Assembly: GCF_000346465.2 (NCBI RefSeq)
Contig: NC_034013.1
Span: forward strand, 5,253,791-5,317,790
Length of the DNA: 64,000 bases
Direction: 5' to 3'
Source: Prunus persica
Lineage: Eukaryota > Streptophyta > Magnoliopsida > Rosales > Rosaceae
Shown: positions 1 to 12,239 of the stretch, piece by piece
Layout: every line of letters starts with the position of its first letter
Numbering within the stretch: position 1 is the first letter of the stretch
Translations under genes and position numbers: made by a program
The notes under the pieces: model-generated
Databases searched by the model: none
What the model saw: only the letters and a program-made list of their open reading frames with translations
Told to the model about the DNA's origin: nothing

Positions 1-3000
1 CAGATATGAAGATGCATTTAACAGATTTATTGATGAGATCAATTCTGTTGCTGCATATGATTGGTGGGAAGGGTCTGTGCATAGTATACTTTCAGTTCTC
101 GCGTACCCTTGTTCCTGGTCCTGGAAACAGTGGCGGCAAAGAAATAAAGTTCATCGCCTTCAGGAATATGTGAAGTCTGAATATGACCATTCATGTCTTC
201 GCTCTTGCAGATCTCGAGCCTTGTACAAAGGGATGAAGGTTTTACTCTTTCTACTAAATTTCCTTCCCAGTTTTTCAATTTTGTAATTACACTTATTATC
301 GCAATCAATCATTGTCAAGCTTCATATTCATACTTGGTAGGTTTCTGAGGTTCTATTTGGAGTAGACAATTTACATATGGTGGCATCTTAAAATAGATGA
401 ATTTATAAAATGCAATTTAATACCATCAACTAAGTGTGGACCTTTTACTATCTTGCTTTATACATCCATCTCTAATGTGGACAGTTTCAATGTATTCCTG
501 TTTCTCTAATTGCAAGACGCATGCACGTTCCACTTTTATGCTATATGTGTGACATATCCCGATAATGGGTGACACAGACATCAATTTCATGCCACTCTTG
601 CCAAGAACTCATTCCTTTCACTACTTCTTGCCAATCAAGCATTGGCAAAAGTTTCATTCACTGGTGAAAAAAAGAAAATGGTACAAGGTCTGAAAATGAA
701 AATAAATTACAGTAGTTTATTTGTTGTGAAAGTTTTGCCAAAAAGAAAAAGATGAAAGAAGATAATGTGTTCAGTTGGCAGGTTATTATTCTGACGAAAT
801 AGAAAAGCTTAACAGGTGATTATAACACAGTTTACATGTCATAAAGTGTTGTTATTAACCCAGTATGATTACCAAGCCACATAAATGTTATCCTTGGTAG
901 TGAACAACGGAGCAAGTACTGTTGTGTTAGGCTACTACAAAAATAATTATTAAAATTCAGTTGCCAATGACTGTTTGTTCTAGTGGCATCAATGTTTTCA
1001 AAGGAGCGGGCACACCTCATAGCAAGGTGCAATGGAAACAACCCAGAAGCTCCATTGTTTCACAAAAGTACTGAAAGGCATAAGCCTTTTGGGCTTTATA
1101 AATGAAAAAAAAAAAATTTCCCACTCCAGAACGATACCATTTGGAAGGGGTAACTTAAAAAATAAAAAGCAATGTGGAAAGAAGAAGCATTCTGCCTCCT
1201 GGTAATGGACAATTACCATCCCACGTTGATTCCTTAGATAAAGATGATAGTGATATTAGCTTGAATGAGGTCTTATTGATGAGGATTTGGATAGGTAAGC
1301 GTATTCTCTCTTTTGGAGCTGCTTTTTATGTTTTTGTCAATGATCTTATTGGTTGATCATTATTATTGTTGGGATTCTTATTTAAGTTGGATGATCTTAA
1401 ATATCATATGTTTTATGAATGACTATTAATATGTTTTTTTTCTTCATATATATTATTTGTGTAGAAGTTTTTAAAAAATAATAATAATTTGAAAGTCTTA
1501 TGCCGCAAGGCTTACATCTTGTCTTGCAAGACCCAAAATGCCTCGCATTAGGTGCATTCGCCTCTGAACACATTGAGTGGCATTAATCTCCACTTTGCTG
1601 GAGGTTTTGAGTTCAAACCTCATAGGCCGCAATTGTTGAACAGAAAATGTTTGGAGTTCACATGGCTATGCCTTAGTCCGTAATTGCATTCTTGTTGGAC
1701 TGGGTGGGCTGGTGGAATACAGAAGTAGGAGGTTTGAAAGGTTATGCCTCTTTTGTTATGTAGATTGTTTGGAAGAGGGGAGGAAAAGAGATGAACGTTT
1801 TATGGTGTAAAAACAAACATTGAATCAATGAACTGTTGCTATCAAGGTCTCTTTTTGAATGGATGAGAGGGTTGCATTTCCTTTTCTACTTTGTCAAATT
1901 TCCTTTGGAAGGTTTAGGGTTTGTTGTTTCTTTTTTCAATTTTTCCTGTTTTGGGTACTTTGGACACTTACTGCATACCATAGTATCCTTTTCTTGACGT
2001 AAATTTTACTTACCGAAAAATAATAGTTTCTAGCAATTCATAAAGTTGAGTTTTCTTCACAGGTATTGAATGATATGTTAATTTTCTTCTCTGTCTTATC
2101 TTCATAATTGAAATTGATGCAGGTTGGAGCAACACCAGACTTAATGTTGGCATATATTGATTTTTTCCTTGGTGGTGATGAGAAGCGTCTAGATATGGTA
2201 TCAATCATACAGAAGAGGTTCCCCATGTGCATAATTTTTGGTGGTGATGGCAGCTATATGTCACCTTATAATCTTCACAATGATACGTTGTTGACCAACC
2301 TCCTTGGCCAGGTCTGTAGTTTCACGTGATACTTAAGTAACCTACTGATTATTATTTTGTTATACATATCCGATGTAAGTCATGTCATTCTATTCTCAGC
2401 ATGTCCCAGAAACTGTTTGGAATCATTTGGTTGCTGGTTTGAATGCTCAGTTGAGGATGGTGAGGCATGGATCTATCCGTTCTCACCTAATTCCTGTGAT
2501 TAATTGGATAAATAGCCATGCAAACCCTCAACTTGTGTTTCATGGAGTTAGAGTTGAGCTTGGGTGGTTTCAAGCAACAGCCTCTGGTTATTATCAGCTG
2601 GGAATATTGGTAGTGGTTGGGGATTATCCACTTCAAAGTCTGCACCAGTCTGATATGGGGGATAACGAGCTACCAAGGTAACTTTGATTATTTGCACTTA
2701 CATTTCTTTTTTAAGAGCATCTGTTGATTGCTCATACACACCCTGGACCTCCAATTTTTGCATGCTTCAAAACAAGTGTGATGGGCTTATCCATTTTTCC
2801 ATTTTAACATAGTGTTTCTACAACCAATTAAGAATGATAGTGTCCATTAAGAATGTTTTCAAACTTGTAAGACTTGCATGGCATGGATAAAAACAAAGAA
2901 GTTTTTTATTTTTTCCTTTTCTGTTCCCTTCTTTTTTCGTTATTGTTATAGGCATAAACGTCTGACTGCACTGATATCCTTTTGGGGCTAGAAAATATAG

Positions 3001-4793
3001 CAGCTTGAACCCTTAGAATGCACAAGTGATTGATTCCTGAACCCTGCATGTATTGTTTAGCATAATGATTATTGACTAATTTGTTAATTCTTTATCTAAA
3101 ATCAGGTCCAATGCTGCATGCACAAGAAAATGTTCAAAGCAGATGCAGCAAAATTGGCCATTTGTAGGTCATGCATTATCTGTTAAAAGGATAACTGGAG
3201 GAATTAATGGAGGTCTTATAAATCATACTACCTTGAGATCTTTGGATTATAAAAGGGATTTCCTCTTTCCACTCTCTCTCTTACTGCACAATACAAGACC
3301 TGTTGGTCGTCAGGTACTTCAATTAGATTTTTTTTAATTGTATTTAAAATAGGCACAATTCCGATGTCATTCAAGATATAATATAAATGTATGTTTCAGG
3401 ACACCCTGCTGCTGCTGATAAGTTTCATGCTGTTAGAAGATCTTTCTGTCACCATTCTTATGTTACTTGAATTCTATTGGATATCTCTTGGGGCTTTCCT
3501 TGCTGTCTTGCTCATACTTCCTTTATCCCTTCTCTCTCCCTTCCTTGCTGGATTGAATGCCTTATTCAGTAAGGAACTTAGAAGAGCTTCACTAGCTCGT
3601 GTATATGCATTGTGGAATGCTACATCGCTTTCTAATATTGTAAGTTATACAGCGCTTGAAATATGCTTTAGCATAATTGCTTTTTGAAATTTCAATTACA
3701 AGTTAGGAACAACTTATGGATATGCATGAGACTTAGAGCTATTTCTATATTCATAGTTGCCCATAACCAATAATCTCTAAGCGGGGAGTTCGGTTGAACT
3801 CACCATGCTTTTTGCGGTCATTACTCACCATGCTTATGTTCTAGCACCAGTATGTGGTGGAGGGGGTAGGGTAGTGACGCATTCTAAAATTGTGAGCATA
3901 TGTGTTGAGTATCGAAAAATAAGACGGTTCAGACCTTTGAACTATAGTGCAAGGTGGGCCCCACAAACTGTCCAATTTCTTGAAAAGAAAATTGGGGATC
4001 CTCTCCTGAAGCAGCTCAAATGTTTCGACATCTAGATCTCCCCACTCAACTATTACTGTCGAGTTATGTAATTAATTTTGAACTCTGCAGGTGGTTGCTT
4101 TCATGTGCGGCATTTTACATTATGGATTTTCATTTTTCCAGCCACCTCACAAGTCAAATACATGGAACACTAGAAGGTGAGGCCTCCTGTCCACCTTGAA
4201 GGAAATAATAAGATTCTTTGGATGGAACTAACTGCTGCTTGTTAGTCATGTTAATGTGCCTGTAAAAATACATGCATAGAGTGGCAAACATGAGGTGAAA
4301 ACCAGTTTTTGCAGAGAGCCAAACCAGTGTAGAGTTCTTTAGAGTGTGTTGGAGTGACCTTTACCTGTACATGCTGATTGAACTATTTTTGGTTCTAGGT
4401 TCTTGAACTCTAGTCTCTTGTCAGTATTTGTTATTAAGCTGTTCTGTAATATGTTTTAAAAAGGCTAATCCCTTTTATATTTATTGAAGAAGGATCCTTC
4501 TCCTTTTTGTTGCTGATAATTAAGGGCTAAAAAGAAATTAATCCTCTCTTAAAACTAATTATGAAATTATTTTGTACATGTGACATTGCATCTTTCGTAC
4601 ACGTTATATGCTTCTGAACTGTACGTGCTCCAGGGATGATGATAAGTGGTGGCTTTTACCATCCATTCTTCTGCTATTCAAGTTAATGCAGGCGCTGTTT
4701 GTGGACTGGCACATAGCAAATTTAGAAATCCAAGATCATTCTCTATTTTTCCCAGATCCGGATGCGTTTTGGGCACACGAATCTGGAACGTAA
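1..4793 (+). CDS. Glycine-rich multi-pass membrane protein (At5g11700/At4g32920 family), C-terminal 465 residues; 5' part outside window
   Basis: Only the 3' exons are in the window: 1-238 (codons start at base 2), 2123-2311, 2400-2677, 3106-3313, 3400-3639, 4091-4176 and 4634-4793. All joins use GT-AG and keep frame to the TAA at 4791-4793. The protein segment matches, from memory, the conserved C-terminus of the plant family annotated as glycine-rich protein or ephrin type-B receptor-like. Landmarks are FFLGGDEKR, FGGDGSYM, a run of hydrophobic segments in the 3400-3639 exon around LEFYWISLGAFLAVLL, then ARVYALWNATS and WHIANLEIQD near the end. Location in a membrane is inferred from those segments; biochemical function is unknown. 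The first intron (239-2122) is the longest of those visible. The remaining introns carry nothing I could name. The family call is fairly firm; the function is not known. Confidence 0.85.
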
Positions 4794-4821
4794 GAAAAAG
4801 TAAACGAAATATAAATGACAA

Positions 4822-5018
4822 CAGTTCTAAAGCTTTCGTGCTCTTGTGGTGTCAGGAAAGAGGCCTTTATGTTCTGCTTTGGCACCGGAGTGGCTGCTTT
4901 GCCTTTATGTTTTGCTTTGGCATCGGTGTGGCTGCTTTGCCTTTATGTTTTGCTTTGGCATCGGTGTGGCTGATGTTTTTGTAAATATGTTCAGAGCTGT
5001 ATACATGCATTAGTTATA
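4822..5018 (+). repeat. 3'-UTR segment with three 38-bp tandem units, also present near 37.7 kb
   Basis: Just after the stop codon of the glycine-rich membrane protein gene, a 38-bp unit beginning GCCTTTATGTT recurs at 4863, 4901 and 4939. Only small differences separate the copies (TTCTG/TTTTG, CACCGGA/CATCGGT). The whole block, from about GTTCTAA (4822) to GTTATAG (5018), reappears in inverted orientation at about 37659-37797, where the first repeat unit is shortened and only two are seen. It is therefore a dispersed sequence or a copied 3' UTR. Confidence 0.75.
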
Positions 5019-5557
5019 GGTGCAGCTTTCCTCCATTGTACTCAGAGAGGCAAGTAGATTGTAAAACTTTAGAGCACAGTAAGGAAGATAGAGATTAGAT
5101 TCAATCATTTTTCACCAGAAATTATTGTAATGCGAACATTTTCATTATTTCTAATATATAAAGGATAGATCTGTCTTTTTATCTGTCATGTCTTCATCCA
5201 CAAAAGCTCATGCATGCACACACATACAAGTGTAATTTTCTCTTGTGCATTCAAATTACAGAGCCTTCTGCATTGGTACAAATCAATACCTAATGTTGTA
5301 ATCTGAAAACAAAAAAAACAACAAAAAAGGGTTAACTACATAAAAGTACCCAACCTTTGGGGTCGTTTTAAATTATTACCCAACCAATGTTAGTGTTATA
5401 AATCTTGAGAGGATAAAATATCTTGAATAGGGAACCACTTTAAGTTAATGTAGCTTTCTTTTCTTCCTACTCATCCGTTTTGAACGTCATGAATGAAAAT
5501 CTTGTTTCAGTTTCAATGAAAAACCTTCTCTTTATCCCCGCTTATTTTGTGTAATCT
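5019..5557. other. Intergenic stretch between convergent genes
   Basis: This AT-rich DNA lies between the 3' ends of the glycine-rich membrane protein gene (+) and the PP2C gene (-). It must contain both polyadenylation regions. TAATATATAAAGG around 5151-5163 is the only suggestive A/T signal. No ORF or named repeat is supported. Confidence 0.4.
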
Positions 5558-6655
5558 CTAGGTCGCACATTCTAGAAAGCGCTTAGCTAAGTTCGCTGAG
5601 TTGCGAAAGCAGCTAAAAGTGTATCGCAGAAATGCATTTTGACAAGGAACGTCAAAAGCTTTGTGTCTCTCACCAATGTGAAACTGAAACTTTAGGCTGT
5701 AGGCTCTAGTCGTGGTTCCAGTGTTCCTTTCAATTGATAACTTTTTGTATATATTTTTATTTTTATTTTTAGTAGAAGCCAACACACGTGCGACGACAAC
5801 AGTGATGTCGTCGATCTTGCCTCCCACGTGCTCTCGTCCAGCCTTCTGTGCCTCCATTTGAAAGGGGCTAACGTTGTACTTGTCCAATGAGTTATACAGC
5901 GCTCGGTTGGCTATGTACGAAGCCAACTCCTCACAATCCTGACCGCTTACGTCATACGCCACAATAACCTCTTCAATCTCGCTAGCGAAAATGTTGTCCA
6001 GCAACCCATCTGTCCCAAGTACTATTATGTCCCCCGGCCTCAATTCCTCAACCTCAAACTCCTCCGCCGCCTCGGGACAGTCGCCGCCCACGCAGTTACC
6101 CAACTGATACGGACAGTTAAAGCTCCGCTGCTGAGTTGATGACTTGAAGAAACACATGTTGTCCCTGAACACCATGAACCCGCTGTCCCCGACATTCACG
6201 GCGTGTAGGGTCCCACGCTCCTTGTCGAGGCTGAGGATGCAAGCCGTAGACGACCCTTGTACTCCGGCATTGTTCGCGTAGGCTTCGCTCAACACCTTTC
6301 TTGGATCGACGGCTGCGGCGGAGGATCGGGTTATGCCCGTGGCTGTTTTCTTGGCGTGGTTCATGAGTCCCCTTGCGTACTCGCCGGCGTCGACGCCTTT
6401 CCTGGCCCAACCGCCGACGCCGTCCGCCACTCCGATGGTCTGGGCGTCATGGCAGATGAAGTGGGCGTCTTCGCCCAGGGGTTTTTCCTTGTTCTCTTTG
6501 GGTAAATAGCACGACCCACAAATCAGATGAAGTTGATCAGTACGGCTATTCAACTTCTTCTTATGATACGGGCCACGGCCATAGCCACAGCAGCCATAGC
6601 AATTATGGATCGGCCCCAAACCAAACGCAGGCGGCTTGTTGGCGGCGATCATCAT
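5558..6655 (-). CDS. Protein phosphatase 2C (plant PP2C 26/55/80-like subgroup), intronless, 365 aa
   Basis: Metal-dependent Ser/Thr phosphatase of the PPM/PP2C fold. Numbered from the ATG at 6655, the visible motifs are GEDAHF (61-66), VADGVGGW (76-83, metal-binding Asp), GDSG (156-159), TDGLLDN (215-221) and DDITVVVA (282-289), in the order expected for the subgroup related to Arabidopsis PP2C 26, 55 and 80. The open frame runs back to 6724, but only as a TTG-led extension. The TATA box at 6729-6736 implies transcription starts near 6700, so the ATGATG at 6650-6655 is the sensible start. The N-terminus has a Cys/Gly-rich patch (NCYGCCGYGRG) instead of an obvious transit peptide. About 75 residues follow the last catalytic motif, more than I expect for the family, so the tail may be read-through past an ancestral stop. 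No intron is needed. Substrate is unknown. Confidence 0.9.
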   Translation of the reverse strand: MMIAANKPPAFGLGPIHNCYGCCGYGRGPYHKKKLNSRTDQLHLICGSCYLPKENKEKPLGEDAHFICHDAQTIGVADGVGGWARKGVDAGEYARGLMNHAKKTATGITRSSAAAVDPRKVLSEAYANNAGVQGSSTACILSLDKERGTLHAVNVGDSGFMVFRDNMCFFKSSTQQRSFNCPYQLGNCVGGDCPEAAEEFEVEELRPGDIIVLGTDGLLDNIFASEIEEVIVAYDVSGQDCEELASYIANRALYNSLDKYNVSPFQMEAQKAGREHVGGKIDDITVVVARVLASTKNKNKNIYKKLSIERNTGTTTRAYSLKFQFHIGERHKAFDVPCQNAFLRYTFSCFRNSANLAKRFLECAT

Positions 6656-6728
6656 CTTTGACAACACTGAGAGCAAGAGAGAGACATGAGAGTGATTAGG
6701 ATACGGAAGAGAGCAAGAGAGCAACGCG

Positions 6729-6736
6729 TATTTATA
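6729..6736 (-). promoter_or_regulatory. TATA box of the PP2C gene
   Basis: TATAAATA on the minus strand lies 74 bases upstream of the chosen ATG. A pyrimidine-rich CTCTCTTGCTCTCTT stretch follows immediately, a plant Y-patch-like arrangement close to the expected start site. This supports the downstream ATG as the true start. Confidence 0.65.
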
Positions 6737-8500
6737 GATTTCGACATGTCCTTGTCGGCCAAGTTTCCCAATAGGAAACGGAAAAATATTAATAGTTTTA
6801 TTTTTTATTTTTTAGGGCTCTTGACATTTTAGGACAATTAAAAGCCCACGCAGTGACGCAGATAAAACCCTATGAATCTAAATCTTATTTCTATTTTTAA
6901 AGGATAATTTTACCAAATCTCTAGATCCAGAAATTAGGGCATACATAATTCTTTGGCATAGTTGTTTACCAAAAGCCTCCATGATTTATTTATTTATTTG
7001 AAGTTGAGTAATGTTTGCATTAATTAGTTGTTTTTGGTTGATTTTAAATAAGGGAGTCGTATCACAAACAAGTGCTTTCTAAAGAATATAATTTGGAAAC
7101 AAGTGTTTTCTAGGTATGAGACAGTTCCTTGTGGAGGAAAACAAATTAAATTACTAATGATTTAGAAAAATCAAAGTTCATGAGCTTAGCATAACCGGCT
7201 CACAAGATTGATTGTGCAATTTTTCCTTACAAATGCTTTTCAATCAGATTTTATTTTGTTTTGATTACAAGCAATATTCTGAACTACAGTGAGGTTTCTC
7301 ACTCACACTACCACTGAAATGTGTCCAATGACAATGACATGAACCTAGTCACGATCACAACTGAGAATCACTTGACATTTATAAATCTTATAAAGCTAGA
7401 GCATTGGAAAGTAGAGGAACTGAGAATCACTTGACATTTAAAGCATGTGTTTAGTTTGTGAGGCCATGGTGGATAGACAATTTAAAGAGTTGTAACGTTT
7501 GTGTGTTAGGTGGCATCTCTTGAATGAAATGCCCATGTTTGTGTTTTTATTTAGTTTACATATAAAAAGGATGTGCTTGGACTTTGTGCAGTTTTTTGGT
7601 AAATTATTTGGCCACTTGTAATGTATAAAATGAGAAGAAGAGAAAAAAAAAAGCTATACACGAACATTATTGAAAGAAAATATATATAGCAAAATATTAG
7701 GTATATCATATTTATATATTACATTATGTATTTTTTACCTTTATTAGATAGGTGATACACAATATGAATTATGGATTTTCTACCTCTATTAGAGAAATGA
7801 TACACAATGTGGTAAGCTAGTATTACTTATATTTTTTCATAACATGAAGGTTATTATTTTGCATGTTGTTATTGATATTCATTAAAAAAATTATATAGTT
7901 AATGACATCCTGATGCTTATCTATATCTTCTATCTATTCTATATGAAGGCATGAAACTTTCGTAAACCCCGAAATTGCCCTTTGCTAAAGTAAAAAGTTA
8001 AACCATGCAATTTTAATTAAAATGTGGTAAAATTGTAAAACACCGCTGAATTAAGAGGGGGGGTTTTCAGAATTGGCAGTTCCTCTTATGTATTATATTT
8101 CAAGCTTGAACTCGTTTGTTTTATTTTCAAACACTTGTATTTTGCTTTACTTACCAATTTATTTAGATAAATTGTAAAGTCCTCACTAGTCTGAGGTATA
8201 AAAAAGGACTTTTTTGGGAGGTGTCCCCACCCAAAATCACAATTGTCTGTTTGATTAAGTACCAATTACTTGGAACGCAAGTATATTACATCTTTCAAGT
8301 CTATTAAAGTTTTTAACTGCTAATAATGGCACGCCGGTATAAAAGAAAGTTGATCTCAAGACCATTAATAGTTAACAGGTCAATGGGAGAACCTAGCCTC
8401 CAATAGACACAAAAAATTTGTGAGCCAAGTTTACTGGGATAAATGCTCTTAAAACCCACTTAAATACAGATGTCAAAGAATGGGGTAAAAAAACAGAGAT
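6737..8500. other. AT-rich intergenic DNA, no supported feature
   Basis: No ORF with recognisable similarity. A short direct repeat (CTGAGAATCACTTGACATTTA) occurs at about 7361 and 7420. Short A/T runs are common. Confidence 0.4.
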
Positions 8501-8504
8501 ACAA

Positions 8505-8610
8505 TAAGGGGCTTGTAGCGGAAGCCCTAAAGTGGTTAAGAATATTTATCCCTACATTCGAGGTCCTAGGTTTAATTCTCCTTCCCAATATCGCTTGTAT
8601 AAAAAAATAA
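8505..8610 (+). mobile_element. tRNA-derived SINE copy
   Basis: It has an AGTGGTTAAG head resembling a tRNA A-box region, a B-box-like GGTTTAATTCTC (about 8569-8580), and the 3' end AATATCGCTTGTAT followed by an A-rich tail. The same 3' end recurs in copies at 16.4, 19.9, 36.8 and 63.7 kb, which supports a shared SINE family. The 5' boundary is uncertain and I could not define a target duplication. Confidence 0.55.
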
Positions 8611-8971
8611 AAATATAAACAGAGAAGCTTTTGCATTTTCCGTATGAAGAAGACCAGATGAGTGTAACCTAAAAGAAAGAGAGCTCTCTTCAGTGAGTTG
8701 GAAGGGTAGATTCGGAATTCCATTAATCACAAGATAGAAAAGAAATTAAAAAAGAGGGGTGCATGCAGCATGAGGAGAAAATTAGAGTGTGAAAATGGCT
8801 TCGACAGATTTATTTGCATTTCCGAATTTTAAAAGAAAACATTTGTTATCTAAGCTACTTTCCTGAAGGTAAAACTAGTACACCTAAATAGATACTCTCC
8901 GTTTCCACTAAGAATATAGAAAGCCTGAAAACATGTTATATAAAAGTTGCACTTCAACTTAACTTGTATCT

Positions 8972-9327
8972 TCACTTCTGTTGCTGACTTGCGGTGAACA
9001 CAATTATGATCAGAGTTCCCCGAACACACAGCAGCTGATAGCTCAATCCCGAGAGTGTTTCCTTTACATTGATACTTTCGGATACACCTGAATACAACAA
9101 CTCAAATGCCAATTCTGAAAAGCACAGAAATATCATGAGCTGAGTACGTATCCCAGTCAAAGTAACTTCTTCAGGTACATGTGGATCTGTATCTGTCTTG
9201 ATAGAATTTAGCAGCTGGATCTTCTTCTGTTCCTGCGCTCTCCTCCTATCAGATTCAAGGATAATGAGGAAGGCGGTGACACCCCACCAACTCTGCTTGC
9301 CTGACCAATGGTTTGCGGCCTCACCTG
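8972..9327 (-). pseudogene. Unidentified gene fragment with an open frame of about 115 codons
   Basis: Reading the minus strand from about 9327, an uninterrupted frame runs to the stop at 8972-8974. It contains a Trp-rich, then hydrophobic stretch (WWGVTAFLIILES), a basic-glutamine segment (RRRAQEQKK), and two more hydrophobic stretches near the end. It has no ATG at a sensible place and no clear partner exons upstream. The composition looks more like eroded coding sequence than random AT-rich DNA, possibly the last exon of a membrane protein gene. I do not recognise the family. Confidence 0.35.
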
Positions 9328-10584
9328 AGAAGGTGGTATTTCGATTAAACTTATTTTCCTACATCAGTGCATCTTCCTAGTCATCATCAACAATCATAAT
9401 TTCTCCTGGGCGATTTAATATCATGTACCAGATTCCAATTTTCATCCACCCAGTCGTTACATTAGGGGTCTATGTATATACAATGACCCCAAAAAAAAGG
9501 GAAGACTGTCTTAGATATTCTAATTCAATAACTTCAATAGAACAAGTCAGTCATTTCACTTGTATACCACAATGCTCCATGAGTTATTTCCCACATCTGA
9601 GTTGAGTTTCTTCCCATCTTAAACTTTCTCCACAAGTTGCTTTAAAGTTTCAATTTGAACAACAGCAACCACATAATTTCCATCTTGTGCTTATTTGGTC
9701 TCTCCTTTTCCGTTTAAACAATGTCAACACACAGTGCATCTTCTTAGGTCCCTCCAAGTTCTATTAATCTAGTTGGACAAAAAACGACTTTTGGTGTCTC
9801 CAATAACATGACCATATTGCTTTTGTGCCCAAATCACAGATTCGAGAACCATGTTCCTGAAGAGTACGTACGCGGTTACTATCCCACCACTTTCTGCTGT
9901 AACCTGCAAGCCCTAAGTTTTGGCAAGTTGGGATGCCTATCTTGATAAATATTTCAAGATTTTTATTTTAGATCTGAAAATATTTCGAAATCAAAAGGGA
10001 TACATTCAATAAATTTTCTTATACAAATCTCTTTGAATTTATACACCCATAATAGATCACAGGGTGGGTTACGGACCACATGATGGTCACATGAAAAGAG
10101 AGTGAATTATATGCTTACCTAGCTACTTGGACTTCAGATCTGAATGAAATTGCATGGATGTTTCTTCCTTCTAGTTAAGACAATTAAATGGAAGGAAAAT
10201 ATTGACAAACTGAAAACTCCAGGGTCGGCATCATTGTTCATATTGAAACCAAAGAGACAACATCAACGCGCAAACCGTAAATCGGATCAAAATTGACTGA
10301 AAATCGAGCCCCCTTCTCCCACTTAGTAAAAACCCTAAATCCCCTTTTCTAATCCTCCACGTTACGTTAATTGCGAGAGGAATGAGATTCTGATAATGGC
10401 TGCGGCGAAAGTTTAATAATTCTCCGGTACGTATGCAGCACGTGCATTCAAATTGACAGAATTAAAAAATTGGACTTGATTTGTTCATGACTGCAAGTGA
10501 TATGATGAAATTGAGAAAGTTGAAATCATGGTGACCAAAATTGTCTTTGAGCCTAACCCAAGCAACCAAAAATATTTTTTACCC
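9328..10584. other. Intergenic DNA, nothing identified
   Basis: Mixed-composition DNA without a convincing ORF, RNA gene or repeat. Short ORFs here are not supported by composition or similarity. Confidence 0.35.
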
Positions 10585-10587
10585 TAA

Positions 10588-10993
10588 GGGCCCATTTGGT
10601 ATTTAGGAGCTTCGGAATGGATTTCAAATTGCATTCCAATGTTTGGTATGTGCACTTTTGGGAATGCAATTCTGGACTCATGGGTACCTCCCATATATGG
10701 AGGAATTTCATACCCTTGGAGCAATTCGGACTAACTTATTATATCTGTTATAATTTTTAAATTACACTTTTGACCCTTAAAAGACTCTTCTTATTAATAA
10801 CTTTTAATAATAAAAAATTAAGTGTATTGTTGGAAAACTTAACAACTTTTATTCCTAATAATGCATAAACCAAACATGGGAGTGATAGAAAATGGTATTT
10901 CCTAGCGTCCCCAAACATGGAAATAAACTTCCTCTATTCCTATCTCATGAGATTAGACATGGGAAGTTCAATCCGCGAACCAAATGGACTCCC
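10588..10993. mobile_element. Tourist/PIF-Harbinger-like MITE, about 406 bp
   Basis: The left end GGGCCCATTTGGT and the right end ACCAAATGGACTCCC form imperfect terminal inverted repeats. TAA precedes the left end (10585-10587) and TAA follows the right end at 10995-10997 after one extra T, consistent with the 3-bp TWA duplication of Tourist-type elements. There is no transposase inside. Family assignment rests on the GGGCC-NNTTTGG end and the duplication. Confidence 0.6.
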
Positions 10994-11624
10994 TTAAGTG
11001 AAAAAGTACTCTTTAGTGGAAAACCCTAAAATAGATCAGGTGGTATAGTGATTAAACAAGTGGTTCCACGTGTTTGCTAACCCTTTCTTACATATGTTCA
11101 CAACTTTTTCTTTTTCTTTTCTTCTTCTGTAAAAATAGAGTCAATATGTGAAACAAAATCTCATATCGGACTCGCATTATTTATATTTTTATTAGAGTTT
11201 CTAATAGTTCTCACATTAGATCACACTATTTCTATTTTCTTCATATAAGATTTTCTAATAGTTCTTTGTTGATTTTTTTATTATAAGATTTTCTAATATT
11301 TATACATAAACAAGTCTTTTTACTATGAATTTAGGATATGATAGTGGTATTGGTTAATTTTTTAAGGTATTTTTTGTCGAATTTTTTTTTTAATAACTTT
11401 TACATGTTAACACCTTGGGATAAAAATTCTGCTGAATCCGCCATTGTTGTTGGGACATCATCGTCTTGTCATAGGCTTAAATTGGTGTACACCATGTACT
11501 ATAGATTTTCCCTCAATATTGTAAACAAAATATTTTATGCATATGTAACATTAAACTTTTTATTTTATTTTTATTTTTGGCCACAATTTACAAGAAAAAA
11601 TAAACGGTGGTTGTAATATCCAGA

Positions 11625-11860
11625 TTTTGCCATGGCCGGGCTCGTCCATGGGCCAAGTCGGGTCAATTCAGCCTAAATTTAATGGGCTTGGGCAGGGTCG
11701 GGCCCGGCTCCAAAGAGGAGAGAAAAAATAACAGGCCGGGTCAGGCTGGGTTTTTTAAGAATATTGAAAGCCCGAGCCCGACTCATGGGCCGGACTTAAG
11801 AAAGCCCATCGGACTAAGCCCAAAGGGTCGGGCTGAAATGGGCCTATTTCATTCGAGAAG
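11625..11860. repeat. GC-rich GGGCC/GGGCT repeat block, copy 1
   Basis: An island of repeated GGCCGGGCT/GCCCGAGCCCG motifs in both orientations inside AT-rich DNA, so the stretch can self-pair in many registers. A related block lies at 13044-13215. Such blocks occur in plant non-autonomous DNA elements, but no terminal repeats could be fixed. Confidence 0.5.
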
Positions 11861-12239
11861 AAGAAGAAGAATAGGAGAAAGAAACAATATGTCATTCAAA
11901 AAGAGACACTCAACTGCATCATAATTAGACCGTAACAAGTTTTAAGAAATAATTTTTAAAAATAATAAATATTAAAAAAATCTTTAAAAAAAAAAAAGGA
12001 TAGTATGAATAAATATGCAAATGCTTGGTGACGGGTTCAAGAAAAGCATGATTATATTTGGTGGTATGATTATGTTTGGTGAGATGATATGTTGTTCGTC
12101 TTATTCTTGATTTTTATCATTGTTGTATTAATAATTGACACAAATTAATGTGCTAATAGCAATTATAAACTAGGAATGAGTAAAGAAAGTAAATGAAATA
12201 AAACAAAATAAGAAACTCAAAATAAACACAAACAGCCAT

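Noticed and set aside
6656..6724. Upstream extension of the PP2C frame
   Set aside because: Begins at a TTG and overlaps the expected transcription start after the TATA box; the ATG at 6655 is preferred.
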